A DNA stretch of 64,000 nt from Mallotus nudiflorus (taxonomy: Eukaryota > Streptophyta > Magnoliopsida > Malpighiales > Euphorbiaceae). The notes below the pieces were generated by a model. It was not told the origin of the DNA, made no database searches, and worked only from the letters and a program-made list of their open reading frames with translations. Shown here one piece after another: positions 13,405 through 22,754 of this stretch. The stretch spans positions 1,116,001 to 1,180,000 of the forward strand of contig CANTUR010000529.1 in the NCBI GenBank assembly GCA_947683625.1, in the 5' to 3' direction. Numbering within the stretch: position 1 is the stretch's first letter; every line of letters starts with the position of its first letter. Made by a program: the position numbers and the translations under genes.

Positions 13405-13587
13405 GGAGTTTTGTGTCAGGGCCTAAGTTGTTTGAGTTGTGGCCCTAGTTTTCAGTGTTTTGTTTTCTTTTGAAACTACTGCAGTTAATTAGGTTCGAGT
13501 ATGTCTTGATAAGTATTTTTTGATTTAGTTTTCTATGTTACCATTAGTTGTCTGTCTTGTCTGAATCCGTCTGTTTGTCTTTTCAGA

Positions 13588-14943
13588 ATAAGGAGGCGAG
13601 CATGTGTTGCTCCACTGGTCGTTGAGGTCGAGGATGATGAGTCCTTATAGGATGAGGTTTTACCTCCTGAGTCGCTAGCTAGGTACAGAGATCGTGGCAG
13701 AGGTAGACCTCGAGGAGCGATAGGTCGTCATAGATAGAGAGAGCTACAGAATGAGGAACCTGTAGAGCCTGAGTTCGATGATATTCCAGTACCTCCTATT
13801 GTGCCGCCTATTCAACCTACTTATCAGCAGGGTATGTCTGACCCTGAGGCAGTCCTGTTCTATGCCAGAGTCGGCAGGATCGCGTTTGATGGGACTTATA
13901 ACCCTTTAGATTTTCTACATGCGATCGAGATGAGGACTCAGACTGCTCACACTGAGTACCAGCAGATCATGATAGTTAAGCTGTCAGTAGAGGGACCAGC
14001 CCTGGACTAGTTTATTCAGATGATCCAGCCATACATGATGACGATGACCTAGGCTTAGTTCAGAGAGTGATTCATGAGGAGATTTTTCCTAGAGCCACTT
14101 CATATGAGCTATAGACTCCTACTAACTAGCATTACCTGAGGTGACATATCTATTGAGGATTATACGAGAGAGTTCCTTCAACTTGGCATATATGCAGAGA
14201 ATCTGATGCGAGATCAATACTTCATAGTCACCACTTATGTCACTGGATTGGGTTATGTATTTGCTGGTATGCCTATAACGGGCCTTACTCTGAAGTCAGT
14301 GATAGAGTTGGCCAATGAGATTGAGCTGAGGCTAGTCAGGCAAAGAGCTATGCCTGATTATTACTAGTTGGGTGTTCAGTCAAGAAGATTCCAGACTACT
14401 CCATACTCGAGTTTCTAGATTGGTTCAAGTAGTTAACAGAGGGGTCTAGCCCAGTAGAGTCAGAGACAGTAGCTGAGGGTACACCGGAGCAGTAGACATG
14501 GCCGTGGAGGTCAGCGTAGACCGTTTAGACTTGGGTCAGGTGCTTCGAGCAGCAGCAGTGGTCGTAGTTCTGGGTCAACTGCTAGTGTTTGTCAGATGTG
14601 CGATAGAGTCCATCAGGGATCGTGTTACGTGACACCGCTGACGTGTTTTAGATGCAGACAGACGGGATATTTTGCCAGATCGTGTCCCTATTCAAGTTAT
14701 CAGCAGCTATAAATTTCGTGATTCCCTCAGCAGTTGATTGCTAGCATTGCACCAGTTCCTTTTCAGTTGCCTCCAGCTTAGCACCAGAGTTCTACTCAGA
14801 TTATTCCTTAGCAGGGTCGTGGTAGAGGTACTAGAGGAGGTGCCAAAGGTGTTGGCTAGGCTTCTACCAACTAGCAGGGAGGTCGAGGACAGGCCAGAGT
14901 TTTTCATCTTACTTAACAGGATGCTCAGACATCTAATGCAGTC
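13588..14943 (+). pseudogene. TE-2 gag (broken; start codon lost)
   Basis: Gag of TE-2. The position of the start codon (ATG in TE-3) is ATA at 13588-13590, directly after the TTTTCAG tract. The capsid region covers about 13850-14400. In-frame TAG codons include 13735-13737, 14008-14010 and 14050-14052, all three shared with TE-3. The upstream CX2CX3HX3C cluster is intact around 14590-14630, but the canonical zinc knuckle (14644-14685) has Tyr for its His (codon 14668-14670). It is a decayed copy with no plausible protein product. Confidence 0.9.
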
Positions 14944-17904
14944 ATGGTAGGTATTATTTCTGTCTGTTACCTGGATGCATGGGTTCTGTTTGATCCGGGT
15001 GCCACACATTCGTTCGTTTCTCCTATTTTTACTTGCAAGTCTTATTGGCAAGCTTCGAGGATGGCTTTTCCTTTGTCTGTCGCCACTCCTCTAGGTGATT
15101 CTTCGGACACCGATATTGTTCTTTCTGGTTGTCCAATTCTCGTGGGAGATAGAGAATTATCTGCTGATTTGATTTTATTGGATGTGATGGAGTTTGATAT
15201 TATTCTAGATATGGATTGGTTATCTCAGCAGTATGCCGTGGTGGATTGTCAGAATAAAGAGGTGACTTTCAGAATTCCTGATGAAGAAGAATTAAAGTTT
15301 GTGGGTGATAGGAGTTCAACACCTCAGAATCTCATTTTCGCTATTATGGCTAGGAAGTTGCTAAGGAGAGGTTGTCAGGGATATTTGGCATTAGTCAGGG
15401 ATACTTCAATGGAGAAGTTGTCACTCATAGATGCTCCTGTTGCTTGTGAGTTTCCTGATGTTTTTCTTAAGGAGTTGCTAAGTTTACCACCTCATAGAGA
15501 GATTGAGTTCTGTATAGATATGGTTCCAAGCACTACCCCTATTTCCATGCCACCCTATAGAATGGCTCCTGCATAGTTGAAAGAGTTAAAGGAGCAGTTG
15601 CAAGAGTTGCTAGATAAGGGTTTTATTAGACCCAGTGTTTCTCTTTGGGGTGCACCAGTCCTATTTATGAGGAAGAAGGATGGTACCCTGAGACTGTGCA
15701 TTGACTACAGAGAGCTGAACAAGGTGATAGTGAAGAACAAGCATCCTCTCCTAAGGATAAATGACTTATTTGATAAGCTACAGAGTGCAAAGTTCTTTTC
15801 CAAGATTGATTTGAGGTCGGGTTATCATCAGTTACGGATCAGTGAAGCCGATGTTCCTAAAATGGCATTCCGCACTCGATATGACCATTATGAATTTCTG
15901 GTGATGTATTTTGGCTTGACTAACGCACCAGCAGCTTTTAGGGTATTCAGACCATTTGTGGATCAGTTTATAGTAGTCTTCATTGATGACATACTGGTAT
16001 ATTCAAGGAGTATGGAAGAGCATGTATATCACTTGAGGATTGTACTACAAATATTGAGAGAACATCAGCTTTATGCTAAATTCTTGAAGTGTGATTTCTG
16101 GATGGAGAGTGTTGCATTTCTTAAACACGTGGTGTCAAAAGAGGGAATCCAGGTTGATCCACAGAAGATTGAGGCAGTGTCTGAGTGGCGTAGACTGACT
16201 TCAGTTACTGAGATTAAGAGTTTCCTGTGTTTAGTTGGGTACTATAGGAGGTTTGTATAGGATTTTTCCAGAATTATAGCTCCTATGACTCACTTAACTT
16301 AGAAGAATGTGAGGTTTGAGTGGTCAGAAGCTTATGAGAATAGCTTTCAGTTACTGAAGGAGAAGTTGACCACAGCTCCAGTTTTAGCTTTGCCTAATGG
16401 AGTAGACAAGTTCACAGTGTATTGTGATGCCTCTAGAGTTGGCCTAGGTTGTGTGTTGATGCAGAATGGTAAAGTGATAGCCTATGCTTTGAGGCAGTTG
16501 AAGAAGCATGAATAGAACTATCCTACCCATTACCTAGAGATGGTTGTAGTGATCTTTGCTCTCAAAATCTGGAGACATTATCTGTATAAGGTGACTTGTG
16601 AGATTTTTACTGATCACAAGAGCCTTAAGTACATTTTCTAGCAGAGAGATATGAATTTGAGGTAGGGGAGATGGTTAGAATTGTTAAAAGATTATGAATG
16701 TGAGATTCTATATCACCCAGGCAAGGCTAATGTGGTAGCAAATGCCTTGAGTAGGAATTCTTCAGGCAGTTTTGCTCATATTAGTGCGAAGAGGAGACCG
16801 TTGATCCAAGAGTTGCATCATTTAGTGGATCAAGGTCTGATGATGAAAGTGAGTAGATCAAGTAGACTGCTAGCTCAGTTTAAAGTGCGATATGTACTGA
16901 GAGATAGGATTAAGGCAGCTCAGAGCCGAGATCCTATTCTTAAAAAGCTTATAGAGAATGTCTGAGCAGGGAAGTTCACTAATTTCACACTTGATGATGA
17001 TGGTGTTTTGTGGATCAGTGGTAGATTATGTGTTCTTGATGTGGATAATTTGAGAGAAGAGATCCTATAGGAAGCACATTCTATAGCTTAAAGTATACGT
17101 CCAGGTGTAACTAAGATGTACCACAGTATCAGAGACTTGTACTGGTGGGATGGATTGAAGAAGGATGTAACTGATTATGTTGCTAAGTGTCTGACATGTC
17201 AACAAGTGAAAGTTGAGCATCGTAAGCCTTCTAGGAAACTTCAGCCTCTTCCTATTCCTGAGTGGAAGTGGGAAAGGATTGCTATGGATTTTATGGTTGG
17301 TTTACCTCATTCCAAGGATAGATACAACTCCATCTGGGTGATTATGGACAGGTTGACTAAGTCTGCACATTTCTTGCATGTGAAAGCCACTTATTTTGTA
17401 GCTAGATTGGTGAAGCTGTATGTGAAGTATATAGTGTGCCTTCATGGAGTACTTGTGTCTATTATGTCAGACAGAGGTTCAGTGTTTACCTCTCATTTTT
17501 GGCAGAAGCTGCAGGAAGCGATGGGCACTAGGTTGGATTTTAGTATTGCTTTTCACCCTCAGACAGATGGTCAGTCTAAGAGGACGATCCAGACATTGGA
17601 AGATATGTTACGGATGTGTGTTTTGGATTTGGGAGGTAGCTGAGATGATCATTTTCCACTCATCGAGTTTGCATATAATAACAGCTACCATAGCAGTATC
17701 GGAATGGCACCATACGAAGCTTTGTATGGAAGGAAGTGTAGATCCCCTTTGAGTTGGGATGAGATTAGAGAGAGAGCTTAGACTAGACCTGAGATGGTTT
17801 AGAATGCTGTAGAGAAAGTTGTTGTGACCAATAGCAAATTAGAGACCACAATTAGCAGACAAAAGAGCTATGTGGATCCTAGACATAGAGATGTGGAGTT
17901 CCAG
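14944..17904 (+). pseudogene. TE-2 pol: protease, RT, RNase H, integrase (broken)
   Basis: Protease motif F-D-P-G-A-T-H-S-F with its Asp at 14992-14994. RT follows, with the FIDD aspartates at 15985-15990. A 15-bp in-frame deletion near 15940 removes five residues upstream of the RT active site that TE-1 and TE-3 keep. RNase H begins about 16309. Integrase has the zinc-binding Cys pair at 17188-17199, catalytic Asp codons at 17287-17289 and 17470-17472, and Lys (17578-17580) instead of Glu exactly 36 codons after the second Asp. Stops interrupt at 15574-15576, 16258-16260, 16513-16515 and elsewhere, most of them TAG. The reading frame breaks off at the TE-3 insertion (target TCCAG, 17900-17904). 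Confidence 0.93.
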
Positions 17905-18382
17905 TGTAATATCCCATGTTTTTAAAATATTTTAATACTGCATCGGGATATGCAGTGTTAATAATTTTTGTATATATTTATGATATTTTCATGAGAGTTA
18001 TTTAATTAAAATTTATTTTTATTTATTTTATGTTATTTTAAGCACTTTACGTAAAATTTTCCCGAGATTTAAATTTTCGGGGAAATTGACACGTAAATTA
18101 TTTATTATTAATTATTTTAAATAGATTTCCATATTTGCATGAACTCATATGTACTTTTAAAGTACTAAATAACATATATATATGTGTGTATTTATTTATT
18201 TCAATAGGGTCTAATTAATTACCCTAATATTTATTTTATTTTATTTTATTATTTATTAATTAGTTTTAATATTATTTAATTAATTATTTTTAGTGTATAA
18301 ATTATTTAATATATTAAATTATATGTGTGTGGTGTATATTTAATGTGTGTGAGTTTATATTATTTTAATATATAGTGTAAAA

Positions 18383-18383
<1 letters not shown>

Positions 18384-18429
<46 letters not shown>
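18384..18429 (+). promoter_or_regulatory. Putative core promoter with (TA)n tract in TE-3 5' LTR
   Basis: A (TA)n run followed by ATACATATAATATTT, some 50-90 bp before the base composition shifts to pyrimidine- and GC-rich sequence. This arrangement recurs in many of the LTRs. TATA-like function is inferred from position and composition only; no transcript start can be seen. Confidence 0.4.
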
Positions 18430-18441
<12 letters not shown>

Positions 18442-18734
18442 ATATTTAAACAAAAAAATAAAGTTTGAATTATTTACGGTTGTACCATTGTCTACTTCTT
18501 CTTCCCCGATCACCTCCTTGTCGTTCCACCGTCTGCCATCCCGTTTTCCCACCGTCGGTGTGCCTCCCAGTGTGCAACCTCCTTCCCTAGCCTTCCTCGC
18601 CACCAGCAGCTCCCTATTCCGTCGTGGTTTGGCCGGAATAAGCTCGGGAAGCCGAAACTTGAGCCACTGTCGTTCACAGCGTTTTCGGCCACCATTTTCG
18701 ACACCGCCGGTCTCTTTCTTCTCCTTGAGCTCCG

Positions 18735-19652
18735 GTGAGTGTGATTCCAAGCTTTGTTTCACTTAAAATGGTCTAGATTTGTTTAGGTTTTGCTTTTTGC
18801 AATTCAGCCATTTTAGGGTTCTTGATTTTTTTGAACTTTAAATTGATTGATTCATGAAAAATTCCTTCATAAAAGTTGTTCCCCTTAGCTTAATCTACAT
18901 GTGTGAATTTTTGTAGAATTTTTGGAAATTATTTTGATTTTTGGGTATTTTTGAATATTTTAGTATTATTTTCTAATTTTCAAAAATTAATTAATTAAAT
19001 TATGAAATTTTGTTTTATGATAAATATAGGTGTTGAAATGAATTATAGAAATTTATTTGAAATTTTTATGAATTTCTATATATTTGTTTTGAATTTAATT
19101 AGTTTATGTAATTTTGGAAAAATAGGGTTAATTGTGTTTTTAATTGAAATTAATTAGTTAATTGAGTTTAATTATTGATATTATTGATAAATATGTTGAG
19201 AAAATTAATTTTTAGCAATTATATTATTTTTGGTGAATTTTTGGAGTAATTTTAGTATATTTATATATATAGGGGTATTTTGGTAATTTTACCCTAAATT
19301 GGCTAAAAATGTAATTAAATTGGTTTTAATAGTTATTTAAGGTATAAAAATGATTTCTACAAATTATTTAATATTTTTAACTAATTAAAACTATTTTTCA
19401 TAAATTATTTTCAAATTATATATATAATATACGATTTTTCTAAATAAATGAGTTTTATCGGTTTTTAATGTATTTTAGGGTTAATTAAGTAATTTTTACT
19501 TATAAAATGTATTTCTATGATATAAGGGTATTTTTGGTATTTCTATATTATTTTGTGAATTGTGGACCCCGATCGGTAAACTGTAGTTTGGAGTCCGACC
19601 AAGGGGTTGTGGTTGTGTTTTGTGTTTTTTTTCGAAGTGTGTTTCTTTGCAG
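18735..19652 (+). other. Putative leader intron 1 in LTR
   Basis: Donor-like CCG/GTGAGTG at 18735 and acceptor-like TTTCTTTGCAG at 19652, enclosing 918 bp of AT-rich sequence. The GTGAGT is kept in about eight of the LTR copies (TE-3 both, 57555, 51725, and minus copies at 8217, 37064, 43626 and 50420). The YAG/G at the other end is present in every copy that covers it. Splicing is an inference. Confidence 0.45.
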
Positions 19653-19658
19653 GGCCGG

Positions 19659-19677
19659 CTCTACTCTTTGAGTAGAG
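19659..19677 (+). repeat. Short perfect palindrome (8-bp stem, 3-nt loop) in LTR
   Basis: CTCTACTC, loop TTT, GAGTAGAG. It recurs in nearly all LTRs (for example 27354, 58478 and 52786 on plus; 7297, 30530, 36137, 40229, 42685 and 47439 on minus). Some copies vary the loop or stem end while keeping the pairing. Confidence 0.85.
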
Positions 19678-19906
19678 AGATGTCCGTTTTACAGGGGAGG
19701 TTCTGCCGGATTTTCGATAGAATTCTCGTAAAACTTGATGTTCGATCGAACCCTAATTCTGATTTTGTGTCTAATATTCTAGATCGAGTTTTTAGGATTT
19801 TCTATTAGGTTTATTCTAATGTTTGTTATTTTGTTTGTTTAGTTGCGCCAAGACCGAGGCCTAGTGGACCAGGCCCATCGGACCCATCTCGAGGAGCGCA
19901 CTAAGT

Positions 19907-20792
19907 GTGAGTTACTATTATATATATATATGCTTTAGGGTGCATGATTTATAAATGTATGTTTTATTTTGATTAAATATGCATAAATAACTCAATTAGT
20001 ATTTAAGTTTATTTTTAGTTTATTTTTGGTTTATTTTTAGTATATTGTAAATTATATGCATGCCTATTTAAACATTTATATTTAAAATGTTTTAAATATA
20101 TATTGAGTTAATTTTATAATTATATTAGATTTATTTGACGTATATATACTCAAAATATACCTGGTTTACTTTTGGTATATTTCTAGTATATATATGGTTA
20201 TTGTTGCTATTATATTTAAATTCATGCATCATTTACTTTTATGAATGTATGCTTTATATTTTAATGAAGGATATCAATAGAACGTGCTACCTAGTGGGCA
20301 GCACTAGGACCGAGTATGTACCGGTAAGCTTATAGCATTTAGGCTATATTACTAACCTGTTTGAGGATATTGATTGGATTTGATTATTTGATGTGTGAGA
20401 AAGGATTTGGGAGTGTGATTGCTAGAGGTCGGTTGACTAAGTGTCTCGGGGTCAATCACACTGACAGTCAGACTGCTAAAGCTCGGTTGACTTAGTGTCT
20501 CAGGGCCAGTCTACTATCTAAATGGAATAAGTGAGCCTGTATGGCTAGAGTGTTGTCTAACACTGTTTTGAGGTTACGATTTTCTAGGGTTCTGTTTGAT
20601 CCTTCATAACCAGTGGTTTTCAAACAAAATATATAAAAATGATTTTATTGCATCTGTGTGTAGTTGCTTGTATACATACATATTATATATATATATTATT
20701 GACTGTATGCGTTGTCATTTAGTATGCATGTATATATATTATAGTAATTCACTCAGTGAGGTCTGACTCCCCTCCGTTGACTATTTTTTTAG
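19907..20792 (+). other. Putative leader intron 2 in LTR
   Basis: GTGAGTTAC donor-like site at 19907 and pyrimidine-run TTTTTTTAG acceptor-like site ending at 20792, followed by GAGAGTC. GTGAGTT is found at this position in most LTR copies, and the pyrimidine-AG before GAGA is found in nearly all. The interval includes the twin stem-loop module. Splicing is an inference. Confidence 0.45.
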
Positions 20793-21215
20793 GAGAGTCA
20801 TCATCTTCAGACCTCAGTAGCAGGCCTGTATGCCAGATTTCTTCCGCCCTGTCTTCTTTTTATAAACTGCTCACTTGAGTTTTATTTTTATAATCTAAAC
20901 ACTGCAGTAGTTGTAAATAAATTATGGGTTTTATGTATTATATTTGTGTGAGTTATGTATTTTAAGAATTTGAACTGAAACTTGTATTAAAGGATTTATT
21001 TATATATGAGATGAGAATTCGATTTAATTTCATTTGACGAAAATATTATTTTGATATTTATGATTTTATTCTGCTGCATAATATTTTATTTAATTGTGTT
21101 GTTATTATTACTATTGCATGTTTATTTTATTTTAGGCTTGCTACGGGTTCCAGATTCGAAAGAATTCCTGTTCCCTAGCGCCGGTCATGGCCCCTGTTTT
21201 GGGTCGTGACAAAGT

Positions 21216-21227
21216 TGGTATTAGAGC
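21216..21227 (+). other. TE-3 primer-binding site (initiator tRNA-Met)
   Basis: TGGTATTAGAGC, one mismatch to the tRNAi-Met complement, 4 bp after the LTR end at 21211. Confidence 0.93.
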
Positions 21228-21321
21228 GGAGTTCTGTGTCAGGGCTTAGTTATGTGAGTTGTGGCCCTATTTTTTGGATTTGTGTTTTCTTTTGGTAACT
21301 ACTGCAGTGAATTAGGTTCTA

Positions 21322-21409
21322 GTATGTCTTGATAAGTATTCCTTGCTTTAGTTTTCTGCATTATTCTTCTGTTGTCTATTTTGTCTGAATCGTTCTGTTG
21401 TCTTTTCAG
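21322..21409 (+). other. Putative leader intron 3, ending one base before gag ATG
   Basis: GTATGTCTTG donor-like site at 21322 and TTGTCTTTTCAG ending at 21409, one base before the gag start codon. The 88-nt length suits a small plant intron. The TTTTCAG before the start codon is kept in TE-1 and TE-2. The donor is kept in TE-2 but reads GTACAT in TE-1. Inferred, not demonstrated. Confidence 0.4.
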
Positions 21410-21410
21410 A

Positions 21411-22754
21411 ATGAGGAGGCGAGCGCGTGTCGCTCCACCGGTCGTTGAGGCCAAGGATGATGAGTCTTTTCAGGATGAGGTTTTACCTCTTAAGCAACCA
21501 GTTAGACGTAGAGGTCGTGGCAGAGGTAGACCTCGAGGAGCGGCAAGTCACCATAGATAGAGAGAGTTATAGGACAAGGAGCCTGTAGAGCCTGAATTTG
21601 ATGTTCCCATACCTCCAGTTGTTCAGCCTGCCTATCAGCAGGGTATGTCTGACCCTGAGGCAGCTCTGTTCTATGCCAGAGTTGGCAGGATTGCATTCGA
21701 TGGGACTTCTGATTCATTAGACTTTCTACATGTGATTGAGACTCGGACTCAGACTGCTCACACCGAGTACCAGCGAATTATGATCGTCGAGCTATCTGTC
21801 GAGGGACCAACCCTAGACTAGTTTATCCAGATGATTCAGCCTTATGTGATGACGATGACCTAGGCTCAATTTTGAGAGTGGTTTATGAGGAGATTCTGTC
21901 TAGAACCTCTCCCTATGAGCTATCATCTGCGTTTGACCAGCATTTCTCATGGTGATTGATCTATAGAGGAGTACACCCAAGAGTTTCTCCGGCTAGGTAG
22001 ATATGCAGAGGATCTGATGCGAGATCAGTACTTTGCAGTCACTATATATGTCACCGGATTGGGATTAGCATTTGCTGGTATGCCTACAGTAGGCCTTACT
22101 ATCGAGTCTGTAATTGAGTTGACCAAGGAGATTGAGCTGAGGCTAGTTAGCCAGGGAGTGATGCCTGATTACTACCAGCTGGGTGTTCAGTCGAGTGGAT
22201 TGTAGACTACTCTGTACTCTAGTTTTCATATTGGATCAAGTAGTCAACAGCGAGGTCTGACTAAGCAGAGTTAGAGGCAGTAGCAGCGAGTGCATCGGAG
22301 CAGCAGACATGGCCATGGAGGTAAACGTAGGCCATTCAAAATTGGGTTAGGTGCTTCGAGCAGTAGTAGTGGTCGTAGTTCTGGATCAGCTACCAGTGTA
22401 TGCCAGACCTGCGATAGAGTCCATCAGGGACCGTGTTATCTGACACCACTGACATGCTTCAGATGCAGGCAGACAGGACATTTTGCCAGATCGTGCCCTT
22501 ACTCTGAGTATCAGCAGGTGCAAATTCTATAATTTCCACAGCAATTGATTGCTAGTGCTGCACCAGTTCCATTTCAACTACCCTTAGCCCAGCATCAGAG
22601 TTCCACTCAGCTTGTTCCACGGCAGAGTCGTGGTAGAGGTACTAGAGGAGGTGCCAGAGGTGTTGGCCAGGCTTCTACCAGTCAGCAGGGAGGTCGAGGA
22701 TAGGCCAGAGTCTTCCACCTTACTCAGCAGGATACTCAAGCATCCAATGCAGTC
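21411..22754 (+). pseudogene. TE-3 gag (broken)
   Basis: Starts at ATG 21411 with an Arg-rich, then acidic, then RGRGRGRP segment. In-frame TAG codons at 21558-21560, 21819-21821 and 21861-21863 break it at codons also broken in TE-2. The capsid runs about 21630-22200 (LRLGRYAEDLMRDQYF, then ESVIELTKEIELRL). Two Cys/His clusters follow: CX2CX3HX3C at 22401-22436 and the canonical CX2CX4HX4C knuckle at 22455-22496, both with all ligands present. Reading frames shift between the knuckle and the protease. Confidence 0.91.

Larger units (their letters stand above)
17905..21211 (+). repeat. TE-3 5' LTR (3307 bp)
   Basis: Starts TGTAATATCCC and ends GGTCGTGACA. Landmarks in order: short ATGCAG stem near the start; (TA)n at 18384-18429, about 50 bp before a GC-richer block (18480-18734) that probably starts the transcript; GTGAGT donor-like site at 18735; AT-rich stretch; CTCTACTC palindrome (19659-19677); nested hairpin (about 19842-19902); GTGAGTT at 19907; twin stem-loop module (20413-20512); CTATTTTTTTAG/GAGAG site at 20792. 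Short open frames in the GC-richer block have no conserved protein character. Confidence 0.96.

Noticed and set aside
14008..14010. Programmed stop readthrough at the shared capsid TAG
   Set aside because: The stop is in the middle of the capsid rather than at a gag/pol junction, and the copies carry many other lesions. Kept only as an observation to test.
18735..18745. Captured host gene exon in the LTR (GC-rich block ending in GTGAGT)
   Set aside because: No conserved protein frame and the block is common to the whole family, so it is better treated as LTR leader sequence.
18488..18766. Ser/Pro/Arg-rich open frames on both strands in GC-richer LTR blocks (also 26153-26535, 33151-33414, 37035-37388, 48275-48688, 54638-54984 and 57328-57558)
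   Set aside because: They lie in the same non-coding LTR segment of different copies, frames and starts are not kept between copies, and both strands are open. Composition explains them better than coding.
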